Positions 1 to 5,876 of a stretch of 8,500 nt of DNA are shown one piece after another; positions within the stretch are counted from its first letter, which is position 1; each line of letters opens with the position of its first letter. The position numbers and the translations under genes are program-made. Source of the DNA: Clostridia bacterium. Its GTDB lineage: Bacteria > Bacillota_A > Clostridia > Christensenellales > Borkfalkiaceae. The stretch lies in NCBI GenBank assembly GCA_017621955.1, contig JAGASB010000235.1, positions 1 through 8,500 of the forward strand. The letters are read 5' to 3'. A model generated the notes under the pieces. The model had not been told where the DNA came from, did not search any database, and saw only the letters and a program-made list of their open reading frames with translations.

Positions 1-763
1 CGCAAACGTCCTTAATTAAATCACCGTCTTTTATAACGCAAGGATTTGCTTTGCTGTTTAATAAAAACTCATTTAAATATAAGAAAAAATCGCAACCGTT
101 ATTAATTTTTTCTTCATTTTTGTTTTCAAAATACTTAACGACTATTTCGTTTGCAGTGCCTACGGCAACGCCTTGAACGTTTGAACATATCGCTTGTGCA
201 AGAACAGATTTTTCCACGCCTAAGAACACCGTTTCAAGACCTTTATCCGACGGCAATTTTTTGTCACCAACAGGTGGAAAAACGTACGGCTGACCTACAA
301 TTAACGGACGCACACCGTCGTCAAACATATTTATGCCACGATTACCACCTAAGATTTTTCCATTTTCAGTAAGTATTACGTTACTGTATCTACCCATAAG
401 TTCAACGTAAACGGTCTTTTTTACTGCATCAAAAAATTCAGCAGATGCCATTAAGTCTATTTTAACAATACGGTCAAACCCGATTAAACTTATATCGGTA
501 ATGGTTGCAGACAAAAGATGCTTTCTCATAAGCATACAAAAATTAGGTGCAGTTAAAGGGCTTTCTTTCTCTTCGTTAATAACACCTATTCGTGGAGCTG
601 CCGGATTGACGTTTAATAAAAGTTTTTCAGTCTTTTTGCCCGTATAAACAGTAAGGACTAATTCGTCGCTAGACGGCTGTATTATTCTGTTAATTTTTCC
701 GCCCTTAAATACGCTGTTTAATTCAGCGCATAAGTAACGGAGCGTATAAGCATCTTGTGGCAT
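1..763 (-). CDS. rqcH: RqcH/NFACT-family ribosome quality control protein, N-terminal part
   Basis: The reading frame runs off the left edge; 254 codons from the N-terminus are visible, of about 570 usual for the family. Start is the ATG at 763-761, 5 nt after the stop of the upstream pseudouridine synthase. It has no clear Shine-Dalgarno, so coupling to the upstream gene is likely. The start matches the usual NFACT-N beginning (MPQDAYTLRYLCAEL, then GGKINRIIQP). Other family signatures are FCMLMRKHL (about residues 75-83), GFDRIVKI (95-102), VELMGRYSNVILTENGKI (120-137). The Asp97-Arg98 pair equals the residues known in Bacillus RqcH to be needed for alanine tailing. Known role of the family: it binds the obstructed 50S subunit carrying a stalled nascent chain and tRNA-Ala, and adds C-terminal alanines that mark the peptide for degradation. 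Older annotations call it fibronectin-binding protein FbpA. The coiled-coil and NFACT-R parts lie outside the window. Confidence 0.93.
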   Translation of the reverse strand, partial: MPQDAYTLRYLCAELNSVFKGGKINRIIQPSSDELVLTVYTGKKTEKLLLNVNPAAPRIGVINEEKESPLTAPNFCMLMRKHLLSATITDISLIGFDRIVKIDLMASAEFFDAVKKTVYVELMGRYSNVILTENGKILGGNRGINMFDDGVRPLIVGQPYVFPPVGDKKLPSDKGLETVFLGVEKSVLAQAICSNVQGVAVGTANEIVVKYFENKNEEKINNGCDFFLYLNEFLLNSKANPCVIKDGDLIKDVC

Positions 764-768
764 AATTT

Positions 769-1578
769 TTAATTAGTGGTAAACGTTTTACCATTTAGAT
801 AGTATAATAAACTGTTTTGTTCAAAATAAAGCGTAAGTTTTGTTGCCGTTAGGTTTTGTGATTTTTGATTAAACTTTTGATTTGCGCTAAAATCGCCGTA
901 CTTTCCATCGCCGATAATAGGGTGTCCAATAAAGGCAAGGTGCGCCCTTATTTGATGAGTCTTTCCTGTAAAAAGCGTTACTTCCAACACCGTATAATCT
1001 TTTGCTCTTTCTATGACTTTATATCCCGTTTTAATTTGAACACTATCCTTTACGGGCGAACTAAATACAGTTACGGTTGCACTTTCCTTATCTTTTTTTA
1101 GATATGCAGTTAAAACTTCACTATCCTTTTTAACAACGCCCAAAACCTTAGCCGTATATTTCTTATCAAACGTTCTATTCTTGAAACCGTCAAGCAGTTC
1201 CTTTTCAGCTAAATCGTTAAGCGCAAACATCATAACGCCGTCGGTATTACGGTCAAGCCTATGAATAAAACGTGCGTTAGGAAATTCAACTAATAAGTTT
1301 TCGTAAACGGTTTCGGACGTGTATCCACTATTTTTATAAACAACTACAACATTATCGTCAGCGTAACGCTTAACGTATGAAGATAAAAGCGTGGGGACAT
1401 AGTAAACTTCAACCTTATCCCCTACGTTTAAGGTTATATCTTCATTTATCCTTTTACCGTTGACCTTAATATCCTTTTTTCTTAAAGCACGCATAAAGCC
1501 CGAATAAGATAAGTCTTCAACGTGATATAATGCAAGTTTAGACAGCTTGCGGTTTTTATCTGCAACAAAACTTTTCAT
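769..1578 (-). CDS. RluA-family pseudouridine synthase with N-terminal S4 domain
   Basis: A 269-aa protein that should isomerise uridine to pseudouridine in rRNA (RluC/RluD-like subgroup), acting in the cytoplasm. The N-terminal S4 RNA-binding domain covers about residues 10-60 (LSYSGFMRALRKKDIKVNGKRI). The catalytic motif HRLDRNTDG is at 106-114 with Asp109 as the expected nucleophile. Also seen are KKYTAKV (139-145, family Tyr), GKTHQIRAHL (205-214) and GHPIIGDGKYG (218-228). The family usually has HRLDRxTSG; here Asp replaces Ser, a change that leaves the catalytic Asp intact. It is slightly shorter than typical S4-containing members of about 300 aa. The ATG start at 1578 fits the beginning of the S4 domain but lacks a nearby Shine-Dalgarno; a strong hairpin ends 12 nt upstream. 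It is followed after 5 nt by rqcH, so the two are probably cotranscribed. The exact uridine target cannot be told from sequence. Confidence 0.92.
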   Translation of the reverse strand: MKSFVADKNRKLSKLALYHVEDLSYSGFMRALRKKDIKVNGKRINEDITLNVGDKVEVYYVPTLLSSYVKRYADDNVVVVYKNSGYTSETVYENLLVEFPNARFIHRLDRNTDGVMMFALNDLAEKELLDGFKNRTFDKKYTAKVLGVVKKDSEVLTAYLKKDKESATVTVFSSPVKDSVQIKTGYKVIERAKDYTVLEVTLFTGKTHQIRAHLAFIGHPIIGDGKYGDFSANQKFNQKSQNLTATKLTLYFEQNSLLYYLNGKTFTTN

Positions 1579-1590
1579 ACTTTAACTAAA

Positions 1591-1617
1591 CGGGACTCCG
1601 GAATTCCCGAAGCCCCG
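1591..1617 (-). terminator. GC-rich hairpin between surface-protein gene and pseudouridine synthase
   Basis: Read on the minus strand, 11-nt arms (1617-1607 and 1601-1591) pair completely around a 5-nt loop, with two G-U wobbles. On the plus strand those two positions become mismatches, so the structure is oriented for leftward transcripts. It is followed by TTTAGTTAAAG, a poor U-tract. It lies 18 nt after the stop of the exported-protein gene and 12 nt before the pseudouridine synthase start. Most likely it is a leaky intrinsic terminator or an RNA stabiliser/attenuator between the two transcription units. A GGAG sits inside the downstream arm, 17 nt from the ATG, too far for a normal ribosome binding site. 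Confidence 0.6.
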
Positions 1618-1635
1618 CATCAATTCGCTTTATTA

Positions 1636-3528
1636 TTAATCGTTGTCTGTTTCTTCCTTAGGTTTAACGAAAAGCAATACTATAATTGCTATTAAGCAAA
1701 GAGTGCCAATTGAAAGGAACACAACTGACCAAACGTTGTTTTGCAACCATTTGGTATCAACTTTAACAACGGCAGGTTCTTTTTCTACTTTGATAATAGG
1801 TGTTGTTGCCGTAGCTGTTCTTGGCGAAACTTCGCTTGTAGCAGTACATTCAATTTTGTATGAACCTTTTAGAACAGGATTGAACGTTAAGCTTCCGTCG
1901 TAAGCAAACTCTTGGATTTGGTCGTAAGTATATCCATCAGCTGAAACGTAAGCTTTATCAGTAATAGATGATGCTTTGGGAATTTCTTTCCAACCGTCAG
2001 AATCTTCGGTTGCATTAACGTCTGCGTTGTAGTATAGAGTGTAAGTTGTCTTATAGCCGTTAGCCTTAATGGTGAACTTAGAAGCCGTGTACTTAACGCC
2101 GATATAACCTGCGCCTTGTTTTGCTGCGGGGGTTATAACAATGTTAGCGTCGTCGTTGATTACGAAACGGAAAATAAAGTTTCCTACATAACCAGTAACT
2201 TTATTATCTTCACCGTAAATACCATAGTTGACTTTAAGTGGGTCGTCTTTATCAGTTTCCATAAAGTTTGAAGCGTCCATTATATTTCCGCTTGCATCTT
2301 TAAATCTAACGTAGAAAAGATAGTTTGAAACTTCATCAAGGTCAAATTCCATATTTGAAGACGTGCTTTCGGTCTTTGCTTTATAGTAGGTGATTGACGT
2401 AAGGTCAGCGTAAGAAGAATAATCATCAAATACTAAGTCTGCCATTGATGGAACTTTTAATGTAGAGCCTAACGCAACGGACGTGTTTGCTTCAACGTCA
2501 CGATATTCTTTTTCAAGTGCAGACATAAATCCGTCGTACGCTTCTTGGTCAAATTTGTATACAGGTGCTTGTTCGTCAACGTCTTTATCTTTAACTATTA
2601 CAGATACGGTTTCTTTATATCCGTCAGTATATCCGTCTATGGTAAGTGATAATAAAGCCGTACCGGTTTTTATAAACGCAACAGTGTTGGGCTTTTCAAC
2701 CGATTCACGCCAAATATATTCATCGTTTGCTACAACGTAAATGTTGCTTGAAGAAATCTTTTCAGTCAACGAATATGCGCTTGCATTAACGTCATACGTC
2801 TTTGCTCCGTTACTTGCAAACTTATAAGCCGTATACTTGCCCTTTGCAGTTTGCGTATAGAAATCTTCATTAAGAACGATTCTAGGTGCAGCAATCTTTT
2901 CAAGTTCACCGTCTTTAACAGCAAATGTTTGCTTATAAGTAGCACTTGCATCACTTGCCTTTTGGTCAACTGACGACAAAGTGAACACGCCTTGTGCATT
3001 TTCTTTGCTACTTGAAAACTTGATTGTAAGCTTACCGATTGCGCATTCGTTTACTTCTTTTACTCTATAAAACTTATCAGAAGAAACTACACTGCCGTTA
3101 AGAGTAACGTAGCCGTTATCGTCAACGCCAATCTTAACCGTTTGAGCGCCTGCTGAAAGTTCAATTTCGTTTTCAATCGAAGTTATGAATTTGCCCTCTG
3201 CATTTTTATTGCCGTGAACGTAGTAAGAATCAGAAGTAACAACAACAGTTGCAGTAAAATCGGTTGGAACGTTAAGTTCTAAACCAAGGTCGCTTATAAC
3301 AAGTTCTTTGTTAAAACTTATTGCACTGCCGTCCTTTACGGTCGCTTTAAGCGCACCCTCACTAAATTCTGCTTCCACCCCTGACGAAAATTCAAAATAC
3401 TTCGTCGGACTCAAAGTTGCCGTATCTGCCTTTGCGTTCGTAACGGTAAAACCGCCTATCGCCATTGCAAGCGATAAGATAAACGCAGTAATAAGCAAAA
3501 TAAATTTATAGGATTTAGCTAATTTCAT
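1636..3528 (-). CDS. Exported, C-terminally membrane-anchored protein of unknown function
   Basis: Not recognised as a named family. From the ATG at 3528 it is 630 aa. Residues 1-34 form a classic signal peptide (Lys-rich start, hydrophobic core, likely cleavage AKA|D after residue 34). The middle of about 560 residues is rich in Thr, Ser, Asp, Lys and Tyr with alternating beta-type patterning. It includes an Ig-like strand stretch ending near VSVIVKDKDVDEQAPVY and a late region with YIGVKYTASKFTIKANGY, then a final beta segment (GSYKIECTATSEV). Residues about 600-621 are one transmembrane helix, followed by the tail KPKEETDND. No LPxTG sorting motif and no catalytic signature were seen. Expected topology: large domain outside, short charged tail inside. 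It ends in tandem TAA stops and is driven by its own near-consensus promoter. A role as surface receptor, adhesin or envelope structural protein is possible, but this is inference from architecture only. A GTG nine bases upstream is an alternative start but is too close to the ribosome binding site. Confidence 0.85.
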   Translation of the reverse strand: MKLAKSYKFILLITAFILSLAMAIGGFTVTNAKADTATLSPTKYFEFSSGVEAEFSEGALKATVKDGSAISFNKELVISDLGLELNVPTDFTATVVVTSDSYYVHGNKNAEGKFITSIENEIELSAGAQTVKIGVDDNGYVTLNGSVVSSDKFYRVKEVNECAIGKLTIKFSSSKENAQGVFTLSSVDQKASDASATYKQTFAVKDGELEKIAAPRIVLNEDFYTQTAKGKYTAYKFASNGAKTYDVNASAYSLTEKISSSNIYVVANDEYIWRESVEKPNTVAFIKTGTALLSLTIDGYTDGYKETVSVIVKDKDVDEQAPVYKFDQEAYDGFMSALEKEYRDVEANTSVALGSTLKVPSMADLVFDDYSSYADLTSITYYKAKTESTSSNMEFDLDEVSNYLFYVRFKDASGNIMDASNFMETDKDDPLKVNYGIYGEDNKVTGYVGNFIFRFVINDDANIVITPAAKQGAGYIGVKYTASKFTIKANGYKTTYTLYYNADVNATEDSDGWKEIPKASSITDKAYVSADGYTYDQIQEFAYDGSLTFNPVLKGSYKIECTATSEVSPRTATATTPIIKVEKEPAVVKVDTKWLQNNVWSVVFLSIGTLCLIAIIVLLFVKPKEETDND

Positions 3529-3539
3529 AAAAGCCACTT

Positions 3540-3547
3540 CTCCTTTT
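3540..3547 (-). promoter_or_regulatory. Ribosome binding site deciding the start of the exported protein
   Basis: AAAAGGAG reads on the minus strand, 11 nt before the ATG at 3528 and only 2 nt before an in-frame GTG at 3537. The GTG would be too close for initiation, and the ATG gives a signal peptide starting MKLAKSYK, so the ATG is preferred. The spacing to the ATG is slightly long. Confidence 0.75.
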
Positions 3548-3548
3548 A

Positions 3549-3580
3549 TTTACACAATGTATCTGCTATATTTTACACAA
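3549..3580 (-). repeat. Direct repeat TTGTGTAAA flanking the transcription start, possible operator
   Basis: On the minus strand the 9-mer TTGTGTAAA occurs at 3580-3572, running into the -10 box, and again at 3557-3549, just before the ribosome binding site. The period is 23 nt, about two helical turns. The expected transcription start (about 3563) lies between the copies. Such a layout suits a repressor binding the same DNA face, but AT-rich spacers make chance repeats common, so this is only a candidate. Confidence 0.35.
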
Positions 3581-3598
3581 AAAAAAGCCTTTTGTCAA
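3570..3598 (-). promoter_or_regulatory. Near-consensus sigma-A promoter for the exported-protein gene
   Basis: On the minus strand a perfect -35 TTGACA (3598-3593) is followed after exactly 17 nt by TAAAAT (3575-3570), one base from TATAAT. The spacer contains a run of eight T. Predicted start of transcription is near 3563, giving a leader of about 35 nt to the ATG at 3528. This predicts strong vegetative expression unless a regulator intervenes. Confidence 0.85.
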
Positions 3599-3735
3599 TT
3601 GCCTTTTAACCTTTTTTGAAAATAATAGTATATTTATCATATTTTTAACAAAAAACGCACGTCTAATACCTTTCTCACCGAACATTTTTATTGTTTTATA
3701 CATACAATAAAATATAAAAAATTTCGGATACACCA
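3599..3735 (+). other. Upstream region of the mntP-like gene, no confident promoter
   Basis: Very AT-rich spacer between the divergent promoter and the MntP-like gene. The best -10-like hexamer is TACAAT at 3703-3708 (TAAAAT at 3708-3713 is another), but neither has a convincing -35 at 16-18 nt. GGAT at 3726-3729 acts as a plausible ribosome binding site, with 7 nt between GGA and the ATG at 3736. The conserved features of the yybP-ykoY manganese riboswitch, common before MntP genes, were not recognised here. Confidence 0.45.
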
Positions 3736-4266
3736 ATGATTGCTTTTTTAATTGTAACGGCACTAACCGTAAGTATTGATTCTTTTGTTTGTGGATTTTC
3801 ACTTTCACTTTCTAACGGCAAAAAACTACCTATTATTTTAGGTATTGCCGTTACAGTTTTTGTAATGTGCGCATTCACAAACTACTTAACCGCTTTCTTT
3901 GCAGAAAAAATAAGTGAAAAAACCGCAAGCCTTGGCGGACTAATTTTAATAGGCGTTGGTCTATACAATATCTTTAAGAAAAAGGAAGATACACAGCATA
4001 AGACTAACAGTGCTTTAAGTCAAGCGCTTGTAACCGGTTTTGCCGTTGGTCTTGACGGTGCACTTGCAAACTTATCGCTATCTTTAATGGGCATAAACGC
4101 CTTTTACGTCCCAATAACAATCGCCGTTATGCACGCACTTATGATTGCACTTGGCATAGCGCTTGCAAGCACTTCGCTTGCAAAAAAATTCGGTAAAATC
4201 GGGTTTTTGCCACCCGTTATTCTTATCCTGTTGGGTGGCTATAAATTACTCGGTTTGTTTATATAA
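3736..4266 (+). CDS. mntP: MntP-family (putative manganese efflux) membrane protein
   Basis: A 176-aa, almost entirely hydrophobic protein with about six transmembrane helices (roughly residues 1-22, 33-53, 63-80, 95-118, 123-146, 155-175). It is built as two related halves, as in the MntP/YtaF (DUF204) family of about 180-210 aa. The first half carries the family signature TVSIDSFVCGFSLSLSNGKK with Asp15. The second half has GFAVGLDGALANLSLS with Asp107, where the family more often shows a SIDA(L/F)xxG-type segment. These membrane aspartates are the likely metal-binding positions. Known MntP proteins export Mn2+ across the cytoplasmic membrane; the divergent second motif means the substrate is not certain, and a YtaF-type sporulation membrane protein is the alternative. 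The gene stands alone on the plus strand, with GGAT before the ATG and a perfect terminator starting at its stop codon. Confidence 0.8.
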   Translation: MIAFLIVTALTVSIDSFVCGFSLSLSNGKKLPIILGIAVTVFVMCAFTNYLTAFFAEKISEKTASLGGLILIGVGLYNIFKKKEDTQHKTNSALSQALVTGFAVGLDGALANLSLSLMGINAFYVPITIAVMHALMIALGIALASTSLAKKFGKIGFLPPVILILLGGYKLLGLFI

Positions 4267-4292
4267 AAAGCGGTGGAAAATCCACCGCTTTT
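4266..4292. terminator. Bidirectional intrinsic terminator between convergent genes
   Basis: A perfect 12-bp stem (4266-4277 with 4281-4292), core GCGGTGGA/TCCACCGC, with an AAA loop. It has A-runs on the left side and T-runs on the right, so it yields a U-tract in either direction. It begins at the last base of the mntP-like stop codon and ends 5 nt before the end of the convergent pseudouridine synthase gene, so it can stop transcription of both. Confidence 0.93.
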
Positions 4293-4297
4293 GCGTT

Positions 4298-5020
4298 TTA
4301 AATACTTGGTTTTATTATGGTAACCGCACGGTCGGTGTCAAATGCCGTCCAAGGTGCGTTTTCCTTTGGTGGTTGAACACGGAACACCATACGCTCTTTG
4401 CTGACAGGGTGCGTAAACGATAGGTAGTACGCCCAGAGTGCAAGGTAGCCTTTTTTAGCTTTTTCCCCACCATAGCGCATATCGCCGTATACGGGACAGC
4501 CGATTGCGTTCATTTGAACACGGATTTGATGACTTCTGCCCGTGTGAAGTCTTACGTCTACAAGAGAAAGTTCGTCCTTTTTGTCAAGAACTTCATATTC
4601 AAGTTCAGCAAACTTTGCGCCTTGAACAGTTGCAGGACAAACGTAAACCATATTGTTTACGGCATTCTTTTTCATATAGTGAGTTAAGGTTGCCTTTTCT
4701 TCCTTAGGAACGCCAGCAAGAACGGCAAAATATCTTTTTTCAAAGTCGCCGTTTTGAATTTGTTCAGAAAGCCTTGCAGCAGCCTTAGAACTTTTAGCAA
4801 AAACCATAACCCCACCCGTCGGTCTATCAAGTCTATGAACAAGCCCTAAATAGACGTTGCCAGGTTTATTGTAGGTTACCTTAATATAATCTTTAATCAT
4901 ATTAAGTAGGTCCTTATCACCGCTTGAATCTTCGCAAGACGGAATATTTTGCGGTTTTAATACAACTATAATATGATTGTCTTCGTGTAAAATTATTAAA
5001 TCTTCCATAACGTTATTCAT
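4298..5020 (-). CDS. RluA-family pseudouridine synthase without S4 domain
   Basis: A protein of up to 240 aa that should convert uridine to pseudouridine in rRNA or tRNA. It has no S4 domain and enters the catalytic domain directly (EDLIILHEDNHIIVVLKP). The active-site motif HRLDRPTGG is at 62-70 with Asp65 as the expected nucleophile. Also seen are KRYFAV (95-100), GRSHQIRVQM (161-170) and GCPVYGDMRYG (174-184). It resembles the RluA/TruC/YhcT-like short group rather than RluD. The ATG at 5020 overlaps the preceding methyltransferase by 8 nt, with GGA 3 nt before it. An in-frame ATG at 5008 (MEDLIIL, 236 aa) matches the usual family start and lies 4 nt past the stop of the upstream gene, so the true start could be either. 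It is the last gene of the ileS operon, closed by the 4266-4292 hairpin. Target uridine unknown. Confidence 0.92.
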   Translation of the reverse strand: MNNVMEDLIILHEDNHIIVVLKPQNIPSCEDSSGDKDLLNMIKDYIKVTYNKPGNVYLGLVHRLDRPTGGVMVFAKSSKAAARLSEQIQNGDFEKRYFAVLAGVPKEEKATLTHYMKKNAVNNMVYVCPATVQGAKFAELEYEVLDKKDELSLVDVRLHTGRSHQIRVQMNAIGCPVYGDMRYGGEKAKKGYLALWAYYLSFTHPVSKERMVFRVQPPKENAPWTAFDTDRAVTIIKPSI

Positions 5021-5876
5021 TTATCCAAATCCCGCTGTTTCCACAGGGTAAAATCACGCCTTTTTCTTGGGTTTTAAGCCCGACTTCATACGCTTCTATT
5101 CTTCCACCACGGTCATTGCCAACGGTTAGCGCAAGTATGTTTTTTAGAACTTGTGGTTGAAGTCCCGTAGTATAACTGTTTATAAGTACAAATAAGGGGT
5201 TATCCGAAAGGACGTTTGCGCAGAGTTCTACAAACGAATACAATTCGTTTTCAAGTTTCCACATTTCACCGTTAGGACCTCTACCGTAGCTTGGTGGGTC
5301 CATAATGATTGCGTCGTACTTTCTTCCACGCCTTATTTCTCGCTCAACGAATTTTTTACAATCGTCAATGATATATCTAACTTTTCCGTCGCCAACGTTT
5401 GAAAGGCGAACGTTTTCGCCTGCACGTTCTACCATTCCTTTTGCTGCATCAACGTGGCAAACTTTTGCGCCTGCCTTTGCGCAAGCAACGGTTGCACCAC
5501 CCGTGTAAGCAAACAAGTTAAGAACGTTTATTTCCCTATCAGCATTTTTTATCAAATCGGTCATTAAATCCCAATTAACTGCCTGTTCGGGAAAAAGCCC
5601 TGTATGCTTAAAGCCCATAGGCTTAATTTTGAATTTAAGGTCTTTATAACTCACCGTCCATTCCTGTGGCATTTTGCCCTTAATGAGCCATTTGCCGCCG
5701 CCCGTTTCGCTTCTAATATACTTTGCGGCAAGACCTTTATACCCGTTCATGTCAAGTTTGCTTTTCCATATAACTTGTGGGTCGGGTCTTAAAAGCGTTA
5801 CGTCTGCCCAACGCTCCAATTTGTACCCATCGCCCGTTGCGATTACGGTATAATCTTTCCACTCAGCCGTTCTCAT
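5013..5876 (-). CDS. Class I SAM-dependent methyltransferase, RlmI/RlmK-like (COG1092 group)
   Basis: A 287-aa cytoplasmic enzyme predicted to transfer a methyl group from S-adenosylmethionine, most likely to rRNA. The N-terminal part (1-90) is a small beta-rich region. FKHTGLFPEQAVNWD (89-103) is typical of this group. The Rossmann core starts at 118 with motif I VLNLFAYTGGATVA, then Asp143 as the probable ribose-binding acidic residue, ENVRLSN (154-160), IIDDCKKF (169-176), and motif IV DPPSYGRG (193-200). It lacks the PUA domain of E. coli RlmI and is close in size to the methyltransferase half of RlmL/RlmK. Base and position modified cannot be assigned. The ATG overlaps the ileS stop by one base (TAATG), with AAGG 10 nt before it inside ileS, and its 3' end overlaps the next gene by 8 nt, so it is translationally coupled on both sides. 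Confidence 0.88.
   Translation of the reverse strand: MRTAEWKDYTVIATGDGYKLERWADVTLLRPDPQVIWKSKLDMNGYKGLAAKYIRSETGGGKWLIKGKMPQEWTVSYKDLKFKIKPMGFKHTGLFPEQAVNWDLMTDLIKNADREINVLNLFAYTGGATVACAKAGAKVCHVDAAKGMVERAGENVRLSNVGDGKVRYIIDDCKKFVEREIRRGRKYDAIIMDPPSYGRGPNGEMWKLENELYSFVELCANVLSDNPLFVLINSYTTGLQPQVLKNILALTVGNDRGGRIEAYEVGLKTQEKGVILPCGNSGIWINE

Noticed and set aside
1582..1620. Tiny leader frame (12 codons) starting at the ATG 1620-1618 within the hairpin
   Set aside because: It has no ribosome binding site, and its codons are simply the hairpin arms. It ends in TAA just before the pseudouridine synthase start. Chance is the simplest explanation.
3528..3537. GTG at 3537 as start of the exported protein
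   Set aside because: It leaves only 2 nt after GGAG, and the ATG three codons later has workable spacing and gives a standard signal peptide start.
3616..3643. TTGAAA followed by CATATT as a plus-strand promoter for the mntP-like gene
   Set aside because: The -10 match is weak and it lies about 95 nt from the start codon. In DNA this AT-rich such matches are expected by chance.
3566..3808. Minus-strand 80-aa open frame over the divergent spacer and the mntP start
   Set aside because: It overlaps the promoter of the exported-protein gene and the mntP-like coding start, has low-complexity Lys/Phe composition from AT-rich DNA, and no ribosome binding site.
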